Below, in pieces: positions 33,294 through 44,557 of a DNA stretch of 64,000 bases. Under the pieces are notes generated by a model. The model was not told the origin of the DNA. It worked only from the letters and a program-made list of their open reading frames with translations, and searched no databases. This DNA comes from Edaphochlamys debaryana (Eukaryota; Chlorophyta; Chlorophyceae; Chlamydomonadales), in the NCBI GenBank assembly GCA_016858145.1, contig JAEHOE010000020.1:1144590-1208589 (forward strand), read 5' to 3'. The position numbers were made by a program, and so were the translations under genes. Numbering within the stretch: the first letter of the stretch is position 1; each line of letters opens with the position of its first letter.

Positions 33294-36200
33294 TCAATTC
33301 ACCCCCAACCACCGGCTCATGTCCCCTGAGCCGCCAGAAGAGTCCGCCGCGGCGTCGGCTGCCTCAGCCTCCGCCGCCTGCACCGCCGCCTCTGGCGCCG
33401 CCGCTTCCACCGCCGCCTCAAGCTCTCGCACCCCGGCCTGCGAAGTCGCAAGCCTCGCCAGAGTTGCATCCTTGCTTGCCGCCGTCTCAGAGGCCGCCGC
33501 TTTCCTCGCCTCTGCCGCCGCGTCAAGCGCTCGTAGCTCGGCAAGTGCAACCGCATGCCGTGCTTGAAGTTCCTCCGTCCTTGCCGCCGCCTCGGCCTCA
33601 AGCCTGGTGTGTACAGTCAGCAGCTTATCACGTGCGGCCGTCACCGCCTCAAGCGCCTCAAGCGCCGCCGCGGTCGCCTCCCTCGTCCCAGCCGCCGCCG
33701 CCGCCGCCGCCGCCTCAGCCGCCGCCGCCTCGGCTTCCCGCACCGCCTCCTCCGCCGCCGTCACCTCCGCCAGGCGCTTGCACTCCTCCTTGTGCCCATT
33801 CTGCCAGTCCTTCGCCTGACACTGCGTGCTGCAGTACCGCTTCCGCTTGCAGCCGCCGCACTTGCGGCACTTGTCGTACTGCTTCCAGCACACGTGGCAG
33901 CTGCGGCGCATCAGCTCGCGGCCTGCATCCGGGTCCGATTCGAACACCGCAAGAACCGACTCGCTCCTGGCGTTCGTGGCGTGGGTTTCGTCAAGCGCCG
34001 CCTGCATCTCGCGGAGCTCATCTGATGAGCCACCGTCTTCCGAGCCAGACGTTCTGCGATCAGGGGCAAGCACCGGCACAGGGGAAGCGGGGGCGCAAGG
34101 TGGTGGGCTCGCTGGGGCTGGTGTCTGAGCTTGCCGTCCGGTCGGCGGGACAGTGCGTAACCGCAAGCGGCCAGCAGAGCTGGAACGGGCTCGCTGGACG
34201 CCCGGGCAAAATGCACACTGGTACTGTGCAGTTCTGGAAAGCGGAGGCCCTGGGCCGGGGTGGGCGGCGCGGACTCTCATCCCGCAAGGGAGTCCCTTCG
34301 ACCTGTGGAAGCACCCATCGGCAGTCCCGTACAGTGTCGCCACGGCGCACCAATGCATGCACCGACAGGCCCCCGCCCCGTGCAGCCCCATTCCGTACCC
34401 CTCAGCCGCTCACCCCGCCTGCGGCTCGTCCTTTGGCGGCGGCAGGGCGTACGGCAGCGGCACCTCCTCGTCATCCGGTACGTCCTGCAGCGCTGCCGCC
34501 GCCGCCTCGACGTCCTCCACGTGATCCGGGATCTGTACGGGGGCGGACCGGCATCAGTAAGGCATGATCAGGGCTGCCGTACGGCACGTGGCTGCTCCAT
34601 ACCCGGCTAACACCACGCCCACGTGCGGTCTCGCACCTCCCGGACTTTCACGTCATCGCTTTATGTACACGCGTTTCCCACACGCTCCAAGCACATGCCC
34701 CATTCCCTACGTGCGGCCCCCCCCACCTGCGTGTGCACCTCCTCCCACATGCCCCACCGCTCCAGCCGCCGCCGCGCCGCCCGCGCCGCCGCCAGCGCGC
34801 TCCGCAGCTCGCCCGCCCGCACCGCCGCCGGCAGGCCGGGCGCCCTCCCCTCGGCCCGCAGCTGCGCGAAGAGCGCGAGGTAGCCCCCCAGCGCTGCGGC
34901 GTAGTCGTGACCCTGATCACAGCCCAGGCGGACCATGGAGGCGGCGGCGCTGCGGGGGAAAATGGATGGCAAGGGTAGGGGCTGCAGATCATATAGATTA
35001 CGAATGGCGGTATGGTGGGGAAGGCGCTGCGGTAAGGGAAAGTATGGAGTGTTGCGGAGGTGGGAGGGACGCAGGTTTGGGAGGGCGGTGGGAGGTCAAA
35101 GGGCAGATCTGCCGTACACGCCCACCTGTACAGCTGGGCCGCATCGGCCGGCTCCAGTGCCTGTGTGAATCCCATGGCCAGCCATCGGTGCGACAGCGGC
35201 CGATCCGGATCCAGCTGCCTGATCCGCTCGCCCATGCGAACCAGCAGCTCGCGCGCCTAGATGCAGTGATAGATCCGGGGATGGGCAGGGAGGCAGGAGG
35301 GGACGTGTTAAGAAAATCAACATCAGGGACCCCCTGAACCCCAACACCCCGGCGGAAAGGGCAGAAGGTGGCGGGCTTAAGCCTGCCCTTCCAAGCTAGG
35401 TCTATGGCCCGGTGCCGTCCTGTGCAAGCCAACGCTGGGCCACCCCTGCCCCCCTGCGCAGCCCAACCGCCCACACGCACACGCACTCGTTTCCGGGTTG
35501 CTTGGCACTACTTTTCCGCTGCCTGTCCCCACTTAGTATACACGCCTGACCTAATACTCTACACGCGCCCGCCCTGCGCATCCCAAACAATTGCACCAAC
35601 CCCCGCCCGGGCCCGGCAGGGCGGCAGCATCGCCCCGCACCGCGTCCCACCCCAACGGAACCCTCCGTACCTTGTCGTACATCGGGCAGTGCAGGTCGGA
35701 CTTCTGCATCGTGATCCCGGCGTACGACACCAGTGCCTCGTACAGCACCACCTCCCACTGCGGGGCCGTCAGGTGGTGGGGCTCGCCCACGTCCTTGGCG
35801 GCCAGCTGGAGGAGCAGGACCTGGGGAGTGTGGTTGGGGTGGTGGCAACTGGGCGAGGGGAGGGATGGGTGTGGAGCTTCGGGGCGCGGGGCGGCAGTAT
35901 CGCGTTACAGGCTAGGGGGGGGAGGAGCGGCAGGGGCGTGCAGGACAACGGCCCCTCGAGCGCACCGTCCGCGCAACCCGGGCCCCTCGGCCGCTAGCAG
36001 CCTGGCACTAGCATACGGTACCCGAGCTACGGTTCTTATGCGCTCCGCCTTCTCAGTTGACGGACTCGTCTCAACTCTCTCATCAAGAAAAGGGTCGTCT
36101 CACGCACGCATCAGCCCCAACGGCCCCTTGAACCATCCGCGCAAACCCTGACCCCCTAAGTCGCTGGTATTAGCATCCCTCGGCCCATCCCCAGCCCGCC

Positions 36201-36933
36201 CCACCTCGCGGACCCGCGTGTTGGCCGGCCCCTCGCCGCACAGGATCTGCGCCAGCTCGAAGCCCTCCGCCAGGCTGCTCGCCATCGTGCTCCACCCCGC
36301 CACCAGCAGCATGACTGCAAGGATCTCTGACGTCATGCTGCCGTACACGACGGGATCTGGCTGCGGTTTTAGCGTCCCCACGATGGGCAGCACGGTGTCG
36401 TCCTCGCCCTCGCCCTCTTCTCGGCCTCACGTGCCCCCAGCTGCTTGCCGTGCTCGTCCGACCACAGCAGCCGTACCCCTGTGTACCGCTCCACGTGCTT
36501 GGAGGCCTGCGGGTACGGGAGGGAGGACATGGGGCCGGGGCCGGGGCAGGGCGGGGGCCCAGGGCTGGGGCTGGGGTTGAAGCAGGTGTTCAAGCAGATT
36601 GCTGATTAGCTTTCCAAGTTCGAAGGAGGAAGGCTGGTTTGACGTCGGCGTAGGCAGGAGGGGGGCCCCGCAAATGCAAGCATTTTGCATCCCACCTGCC
36701 ATCGAGTGCCACAAGCTGGGTTCAATCGGGGCTATGTGGCCAGATGTGCGATACGCTATGGACAGCATGCGCCTCGCGCAGCGCGACGCCTTTGCGAGCG
36801 TATCGACGGGCATCTTGATAGCCACCTTCGCTGCTGCCGCCGCTGCCGCATAGTCCCGTTCATACTGGTTTCTGTCAGCCTCAGGGATGCTCTGAACAGC
36901 GACCCAGGGCTCCACAACGTCACCGGTCGACAT
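33294..36933 (-). CDS. MYND-type zinc-finger protein, copy B, with internal frame lesion (possible pseudogene)
   Basis: This is a tandem paralog of copy A with the same seven-exon plan (36696-36933, 36205-36506, 35671-35820, 35126-35256, 34727-34949, 34414-34532, 33294-34053). The start MSTGDVVEPWVAVQ, helical segments, full MYND finger (CHVCWKQYDKCRKCGGC onward) and Ala-rich tail are all recognisable. Exon 1 is 5 nt shorter and exon 2 is 25 nt shorter than in copy A. The two changes cancel overall, but between them the frame is shifted and meets TGA at 36427-36429. The 25-nt loss is in a GGCGAG-type run, so slippage or a sequencing error is possible. Exons 3-7 are undamaged, which argues for a recent lesion or an unrecognised splice solution. 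Copy B has eight extra residues in exon 6. Confidence 0.65.
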
Positions 36934-37323
36934 TCCTGGCGAAGTGCTGGAGCTCAGACTTCCGCAGCTTTGCTTGTGGATACCATGGCAGCAGAAGATC
37001 AGGCAAGGTACTGGCGCTGCTGTTGTGTCTGGGCATAGCACGTGCTGCGTGTCGCCCGCATGGGCTGACCTGCGCGATGCTAGCGTGCGCCGCCCATGCT
37101 GACCCCCCACGACCCCCCTTGCCCGCAGGGACGCGCGCCGCCCGGCCCGCCAGAACCTTGACCGCTTCCCGGCTACCCTTCGGCTGGCCTCAAATCCCGC
37201 CCGGCCCGGCCACCCCAACCGCCAAACGAGTTCAAGATGTCCCAGCGCTTGCATAGATAGCCCCCATGGCTGCCCATGTTTCCTTCACCACCCCAGGGCC
37301 TTCATAGTGACACGCAGTCAGGT
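36934..37323. other. Intergenic spacer
   Basis: Short spacer between the MYND copy B start and the SELENOF-like stop, both on the minus strand. It probably combines the 3' untranslated region of the latter and the promoter of the former. No motif was recognised. Confidence 0.5.
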
Positions 37324-39795
37324 TCACTTCTTCTTGTTCTTCATGACGTACGTGACGTCCTTGGCCTTGTACTTCTTGGGCTCGTCCTTGGCGTTCAGGT
37401 CCAGGCGCTCGTCCAGGAACTCGGCGATGTTGGCCGCCTGCGTTGGGGATGGCGGAGCAGGTGCAAGGGGTTGGTTTAGTTGAGGGGCCGGGTCATTGAG
37501 GGTTGACCGATGCTCACGACCCCAGCGCTCGCCATGACGAGAGCTTTCAGCCCTTTGCACCCTGCTTTCGCCCCCCTCTGCTTTCGCCCCCCGCCTGGCT
37601 TGTGTCCGCCCTGCTCCGCCCATCCTCCCTCCATGCCGCTACTCACCGACTCCCCTCCTCGAGCCGCCTTCCCCTTCCACCCCTCCCCTTCCCCAGCCTC
37701 CTCCCCCGCCCATGCCACCCCCTCTCCTCCGCCCCTCCCCCCCACCTTCCAGTTGTCGATGCGCACCGCCTCGGAGCCGGCGGACCCGGACAGCCGTAGC
37801 TTGGGCGAGGCGCCGTGGGCGAACGTGACCTAGCGAGGGGTACGGGGCGGGGGCCTGGGAGGTGACGGGTGGTGGGTCTAGGTGCACCGCTATCGGTACC
37901 TCCTGTCCAGTCTGTCACGGCCAACCTTGAGCAGCTGCTCTTGCCTCTCAAGTGATCTACCGGTATGACGACACCCTCGCCCGACGTCATTACACGGCCC
38001 GTGCCCACCTCAGCGCTGGCTCGTGTCCCGCACACGACACATAGTCACGTAGACAACACCCCCGTCAAGCTGACTCGACGCCCCAGATCCTCGACCCCCC
38101 AAAAAACCCTTTCTAGGCACGAAACCGGTACGCTGTCGCCTGTGTGCGTGCCCTGCCCATCTGCCCACCTTGAGCGCTGGCTCGTAGGCCTTGGCTCGCT
38201 TCTCAACAAAGTCCTTGATCTGGGGCAGGGAGCTGCGAGGGGGGGGAGCGGGAGAGGAGGAGGGGGAGGGGCGGGAGGGGCGGGCCGAGGTCACAGGCGT
38301 GTGGTCGGGGTGCCAACGAATCCTGGGACTGGCGTGGGGGAGGGAAAGGGTGAAGGGGCTGAAGAAGCCGCCATTAACGTCCTGCACTCAACACTCCGTG
38401 CCACGCCCGAGCCCAGCCCTCGGGCATGGATGGGCTGTGACGAGCTGTGCATCCACCCCCACCGGCTGGGGGCCCCGACCTGGATAGCTACACGTTGCGT
38501 TGACCCCTGCCGGCGCACTCCTCGCAGATGGCTGAATACTCACCGGGACCTCGCTGCTACCCGCACAACGGTGGCCGTTATAAGTCTTCTAACCCTCCGC
38601 TGCTAGCCCCCTCCCACCCCTCCCAATGCCCCCCCTTCCCCTGGCCCCTGCCCCTTCCGCTCTCACTTGTAGCGCCACTGGTCGATGATCAGCTCTGCCT
38701 TGCTGTACTTCTTCACGTCCGTGGATTCGCGGGTGCAGCAATTGTGGCAGTCAGCCACCAGCTCCTCATCCTAGAGGGGGGGGCGGGAGGGTGCCATTGG
38801 GAGGCGAGTTGGCAGAAGGGGGCTGTAAGCATTGAGCGTGAAGGGGGGCACACGGGGTTGGTCAAGGCATTTGCGCATTTGTGGCAGTCGACCCAGCTCG
38901 TCGGCGTGGGGTGTAAGGAGGGGAGGGGGGACACGTCAGCGGGGCGGGGGATAGCAGTAAGTAAAATCGCATCCCCGCCTTCGGCTTTTGGCCCTGTAAC
39001 CCCCACGCATTTCTCCGCCCTCGCTCTTTCCTCTCGCATGTCAGCACACCCGTGCTCTCGCTCGCCCATCTCGCTCTCAGCCCACGCACCCCTGCCCTCG
39101 CACCCCCCCACCACCCCGGCCCACGCTCTGTGGCTCTGCACCCATGCCACACGCAGCGACCCTGTGTCTGAAGGGCTCCCTCCTAGTGTAAGCTGGGCAG
39201 GCGTAGGCCAGCAAGCTGGCTGGTCGTGGGCGGAACCCTGTGCGTGTATGGCTGGAACCTGTCCGTAATGCTCCTGCTCTCCTTACGGAGCTACGGACCG
39301 CGGCGGCCCTTCCCCCAACAAGCCAACCGGGTCCTCCCGCCCTTCCCCCTTCCAACCCCTGACTCCCCCACGTATGATCAATCATGGCTTTGCAACATGA
39401 GATCATGCCCTCATGCGTCATGGCCCTCCCGCGCGTGGGTTGGTATACAACCCGGTTGAGCGCCGGCCGTGTGGGGAGACACGGACACACCCCCGCCAGT
39501 CGTCACGGGGCCCCTCCGCCCTCGCCCCTCCCCGGGGCCACACACGGCCACCCCTCCGCAGCTGTGGACGTCCCCGAACCGCACCTTGACGAACTCCTCT
39601 AGCGTATCGCAGTCACTGCAGCTCGCCTCCGCCGTGAACCTAGCCAGGGCGGGAATGTTTGGCCATGCCGATCGCTACGCAAGTGTTGCTCTGCTCTCAC
39701 CCCAGCTCATCGCAGCTCAGCTCCTTTTTCTCTTGTGCTGCTAGAGCCGTGCCGCACACGGCTAGTAGAGTAAGCAGCAGAGCGGATAGCCGCAT
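37324..39795 (-). CDS. SELENOF: SELENOF (Sep15)-like ER protein lacking the redox motif
   Basis: Six exons (39701-39795, 39585-39639, 38667-38770, 38169-38232, 37746-37829, 37324-37437) close at 171 aa, close to the 165 aa of human Sep15. A signal peptide (MRLSALLLTLLAVCGTALAA) leads into the Cys-rich domain that binds UDP-glucose:glycoprotein glucosyltransferase in animals (LGFTAEASCSDCDTLEEFVK, then DCHNCC). The thioredoxin-like domain follows (SLPQIKDFVEKRAKAYEPAL, VRIDNWKAANIAEFLDERL). Where animals have Cys-Gly-Sec, this protein reads Asp-Gln-Trp (residues 80-82, in LIIDQWRYNSLPQI), so no redox centre remains. The C-terminus is basic (VMKNKKK). Role in glycoprotein folding quality control is family knowledge; loss of thiol chemistry is seen directly. 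Confidence 0.85.
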
Positions 39796-40785
39796 GCTTC
39801 TAGACTCGCGAGCTTGCGAAGACGCTTGTATGAACGCCGTTTTGTATATGTAGCAACCACGCAGCAGGGAGTAACCCGTTAAGCGTGGGCCCGACCCTGA
39901 AGCACGCCAAGCGTGTCATTGCGTCGACGTCCCGCGTTAACCTTTCCCCGCCCCCGAGGGGCACCGTGCTCACCCGCTCGTTGTATGGTGAGCACGGGCT
40001 GGCCAAGCGGCCAAGCGTGCCAAACTTGCGTCCTGATACCGCGTCCATCCGGAAACCGTGCCAACCCGGCCCCAAAAGGACCCTCGCCTGGACGGGGGCT
40101 CTAGCCCTCGCCAACCTTACCCGGCTGCAGACAGGCCTCATGAGTCGCTGGCCGCCCCTCGGCGTACCAGGGTGGCCCTAAAGGAGCGTGTTCCCCGTTG
40201 ACCTTAGCTTCTGTACACGGCGCGTCTGCCACAGGCCTCGCAGCACAAGGCGTTCTGCTCCGACACCGCCAGGGCGCCGGCCGGCTCCTCTCCTACGGCT
40301 GCGAGGGCCCTCGAGACTGGACGGGGCATGATCACGGCATATACCGCATACTGACCCTCCCAGGCACCCAAACATCTGGGGAGCACTGACTAGCAGTTTA
40401 TACCTGGAGTTACCAACACAACCTGCAACAAACAATGCCGTACCAACATTCCATTATTGCATCCCGTGCCCCCTGCAATTGGGGCCAGGCGCCCCACAAT
40501 GACTACACGAATTGTATGGGGAAACGGCACAAGCAAGTATCAGCCCACCCACTCCAGTAAAACCTGCGCGTGTTTCAAGATCTCCTGATGCCCCTCATTA
40601 CAAGGCCCCTTCGGACACCAGTCTGCCGCGCCCCGGCCTCCTGGCACCTCGGGCACCCCATCGAGGCCCTTCAAACAACTGGCCGCCCCTCCTTATTCTC
40701 TTTCCGCGCCTCTCCTGATGCCACACTCATCCCTTCTCATGTCGGGAACCCGTCAGCACATCCGCTATGTCGTGAACCGCCCCGC
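39796..40785. other. Intergenic spacer
   Basis: Upstream region of the SELENOF-like gene and downstream region of the ankyrin gene. It contains a minus-strand TGTAA at 40599-40603. No other supported feature. Confidence 0.5.
40599..40603 (-). terminator. Possible TGTAA polyadenylation signal of the ankyrin-type gene
   Basis: A minus-strand TGTAA lies about 185 bp beyond the stop at 40786, a normal position for the volvocine polyadenylation signal. Confidence 0.4.
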
Positions 40786-42914
40786 CTAGGTCTGGTCCCG
40801 CAGCCGCCGCTGCTCCTGCACCCATGCTACCAGCTGCTCGTCCCTGTCGTGCAGCCGCTGCACAAAGACCTCCAGACAGCGCCAGTCCAGGGGCCATCCC
40901 TCTACGGCCAGCCACTGCAGGATGGGCAGCTGTGAGGCGGCGTCGGGGCCGAGCACCAGGCGGCGGGCCGAAGGAAGGGTGTCGCTGGCGGGGAAGGCCA
41001 GGCCTGCCGCCCGCAGGGCCTGCAGGGCCGGCAGGCCGCCGGTGAGGCCGGCGAGGTAGGGCGCGCCATCACCCTGAGACCATGGTCGTCATGGCACAAG
41101 GGTAAGAGGGCGGGCCGTAACTAGAAGGCGGCGGTTGATCGGGGCGTCTGCCATGAGAAGATGTGGCGTTGTGGCCCCGGCTCGGGCCCCAGCAACCGCT
41201 CACCGGCTTGGGGCAGTCCCAGCTTGCCAGCAGCTGGACCGCGGCCACGCAGCCAGACGCCGCAGCCGCGCCCCAGGCGTCCCGGGACACGGCGCAGCCC
41301 CTCAGTCGGAGCACGCGCATCACCTCCACACTGCCGGAGCTCGCCGCAGCCGTGAAGAGCGCCGGGGTGAGCCACTCCGCCGCCTCGGCCTCCTCCAGGG
41401 CCCTGCTGAGCACCCCCGCCCTGCCCTTGACAGCCGCTGAAAGGGCGAGCGCCTTCCAGTCGATAACGCCGCCAGCCGTCTGCAGAACCTGACGGCACGA
41501 GTGTGGCGGGCCAGGGCAGTGCGATGAGGTCAGTGCCACGCTGCCACCAAGCACAGAGCAGCACAGGCAAGCCGGCTACCCTTTGGTGACTTGACCTGCC
41601 CTCAATGCGACTGTGTGACTCCCCTGCGATTGCCCACCCCCCCTGACGCACCTGCGCGGTTGCGATGATGTCCGCGTCTGTCGCGCGGACGCCGGGCCCC
41701 CCGCAGGCGCCCTCCAGTCCGCCAGGGCCCTTCTGCAGCACCTCCAGGTCCGCCTGGACGCCCTCCGCCAGGACCCAAGCCAGGCCAGGCGCGTTGCCCA
41801 TCAGCGCCAGCCAGCGGGCGAGCTTCTCATCGCCTGGCAGCGGCGCGCACCCCTGGGCCTTGAGCCAGACAAAGCGCTCGACGGCCAGGGCACCAGGCAG
41901 GCTCCGGGCGCTCGTGTAGGCGGCCTGGGGCTCGAGCTGGGCCCCAAGCGAGCGCAGCCAGGCGACCTTGGCCGCCCAGTCGGGGGTGCGGCTGCAGAGC
42001 GCGGCGTCCAGGCCGTGTGCGAGGTGCCCGCCCTGCGCCCACAGCTCCCGGCCCCGGGCGGCCTTGCTTGCCAGGCGCTGCACGGTCTCCAGGTCGCAGC
42101 CCTTCAACGCAGCAAAACAGACCTCCATGAGCAGAAACGTCTCTCTCCATGTTGGCTGCCCAGGCTTGAGGACACGTGGCCACGCGGCCGCAGCCACGGT
42201 CTCGTCGACGAGGCTGAGGAACTTGACCTCCCGCTCGTCCGGCTGCTCGTCCAGGTCCTCCAGCTCGACCATCTTCGTTGGTGCCTTGTCGTACAGTACC
42301 GCCGCCGCCAGCAGCCACTCCGCCAGCCCGCCGTCGCCTTTCTCGGCGGCCGCCTGCGCGGCCTTGTGCAGTTCCTCGGAAGTCAGGGGCGTCCCCGTTC
42401 GGGCACAGCGCAGCAGGATCCGTTGGCAGATGGGCTTCTGACGGGCGCCGGCGGCAATGCGCAGGATGCGCCCCCAGCTCCCCATGGCCGACGGGCCGGC
42501 TAGCCGCCGGGCTAGGAAAACGAAACACCGCGCGGAGCCCCCAACGACCGCACCCTCCAAGTGGTGCTCGTTGGGGGAAGTTCCCGACGCCGACAGCGCC
42601 ACCTCCAGGTTCGTAACGTCCCCACTCTTGGCGGTGAGGCTGACCAGCTGGTCCCGCTGCCTCCGCGTTAGGTTGTTGCAGGAATCGGGGGCCGCCCAGC
42701 GGGCGGCGAACATGGCATGCGCCACGGGCTGCGACAGGTGCAGGGTTGCGCGGTCCTGGAAGAGCAATGCTGCGTTTTTGCTGACGAGTCGAAAGCACGC
42801 TGCCTCATTATCGCTCAGGCACTCGTTGAGGGTCTCGAAGCAGGCCTGAAGTGCGACGTGCCCATCATCCTCGACCCGGTGCTCACACAGCTTGTTGGCA
42901 TCGAGCGCGCGCAT
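40786..42914 (-). CDS. Ankyrin-repeat-like protein
   Basis: Three exons (41652-42914, 41204-41488, 40786-41073) close at 611 aa. The start is MRALDANKLCEHRVEDDGHV. The N-terminal part has a Cys-containing segment (NECLSDNEAACFRLVSKNAA) of the type preceding repeats in many algal F-box-like or ankyrin proteins. The rest consists of degenerate ankyrin-like helical pairs such as LFTAAASSGSVEVMRVLRLR, AAAASGCVAAVQLLASWDCP and GGLPALQALRAAGLAFP. These match the loose ankyrin proteins abundant in Chlamydomonas-type genomes. A Glu/Asp-rich loop (VELEDLDEQPDEREVKF) splits the array. Molecular function is unknown; protein binding is inferred. The neighbouring LINE begins about 1.5 kb upstream. Confidence 0.78.
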
Positions 42915-44449
42915 GGGAACGTTGCAGGGAATGTAGTGAGGAAGCTATAGCGAGAGAGCTATAGCTGTAGCGAGCTGTCGCCGGTCGCTGCGGCTGAGCG
43001 CTCGCAGCGAGCTGACGAAATACGTGGAACAGCGTTTCTGTTTGACTGTATGCTACGGATTGTGCTATGGATAGGCAAAATGCCCCGGGCACTAGGCAAA
43101 AGGCCCCGGGCACTGGGCAACCTTCGCGCTTGAAGTATGGTCTGCAGTGCGGTACCTTGAAAAGCCCTCCCCACGCTCTCCTCCGCCATCACATGTACAC
43201 AAATTAGCGGCCAAGGGAGCGTTCCCGCCAGCTGCACAAGCAATTCACCCGCGGCCAGTATTCCCAACCTCAACATGCCCCCCCCCCGCCCCCCGCCGTG
43301 CATTCCCCGTCGTCGTCCGGACTACGCTGCACGGCCCCTGCGAGCACAGAACCCCCCCCCCGCCGTATGCAGTAGTGTTCGTAAGCCGTCTCACCTGTAA
43401 AACATCTCTCTCTCTCTCAGTCTTGCATTAGCCAACTTGCCGGGGCGACAGGCCCTGTCCTGCTCCCCTTCATGGGCACTCCGACCCCACACGGGGCAGG
43501 CCCCGATGCCCGACCCCAGGCCCCCCTTGCCCGGCCGGGACAGCAACAAGCAAAGCAGCTGCGCACCCACCGCCACCTTCCTCCACCTCCCCTGCCTCCG
43601 CCTCCGCTGCCCTAACACGGCAGCCCACATACGCCGACGGCCCATTGGTGTGGGGGCACGCCCAGGGGGTGGGTTGGCTGGGGGCGGGGGCACTAGGGGC
43701 CCCTATGCCGCTGCGGCGGGCTCATTAGCCATGGCCGTCTCGCCTCGGACCACCTGGTTGGGCGTGAGGGCACAGGCAGGGGATGGCACGTATGAAGGCA
43801 GGGCAGGGGTCGGCAACACCGTATTTCCAGTGATACCCGGTTGCTAGCGGGAATGCGTATGTGTGCATGTGTGTGTGGCTGGGGGGAGGGGCCCTGTATA
43901 GACACCTTGCCTGCCTTCCTTGCACCTCCCCCCCCCTCTCTCGCTGACACTCAGCCATCCCTCCCGGGACCAAGCGAACCCCGTCCTGCTTGGCCTCCCC
44001 ATCGTCCGCTAACCACACATGTCGCGCCGTACTGGCTGCTCGGCCGCCTGTGGCTTGTTGCTTTGCCCCGCCCCTCTCCCCCATACATAGGTCTCCAACG
44101 CTCCTCCGGCGGTTCTGGGGTGTGCTAGTGACTCCACTGCCTGCCTCGTCGCGCCTTCGAAGAAGTTCCTGACGCTCTTTCACCTTCCTGCGACGGTTCT
44201 TCCGTCACCTACAGGTCTGTATGATGATGCTGGGCGGGTCTGGGCCTACAGCGAGCCGCCGGAGACGCTGCGCACCCGACCCGCACGCTCAGGTAACCTG
44301 CCACAGGTAAATTGTGTGTGGGAGGCTTCGGACGGCTTCGGGCGGCTTTGGAAGGCTTCGATGTGCCGCCTGGCTTTGAGGGACGTCGCTCTCTGCTCGC
44401 AAGAGCAGGGTTGCGGGTAGTCGTTCGCCAGTGCTCCGCCACAGACTCG
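42915..44449. other. Spacer upstream of the ankyrin gene and LINE 5' flank
   Basis: It contains a short tandem repeat near 43070-43122 (units related to GGCAAAATGCCCCGGGCACT) and C/G-rich low-complexity sequence. The 5' boundary of the LINE could not be placed and may extend into this stretch. Confidence 0.45.
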
Positions 44450-44557
44450 ACACAGACTCGACACAGACTCGACAACAGACTCGACAACAGACACAGACAC
44501 AGACACGCACGATGGGCGTGCCCCGCCTCCTAGCTAGGTAGAGCGCAACCGACCGAC

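Noticed and set aside
33464..34567. Long plus-strand frame opposite MYND copy B
   Set aside because: Pro/Ser/Arg-rich shadow of the antisense Ala-rich coiled coil. The MYND finger is on the minus strand.
36360..36429. A 70-nt GTGAGG...CCGCAG intron that might rescue MYND copy B
   Set aside because: The splice signals are good, but the resulting phase does not restore the conserved PDPVVYGSM frame.
38667..38770. Possible in-frame TGA selenocysteine codon in the SELENOF-like gene
   Set aside because: The aligned position is a TGG (Trp) codon, no in-frame TGA occurs in the spliced model, and no selenocysteine insertion element was looked for successfully.
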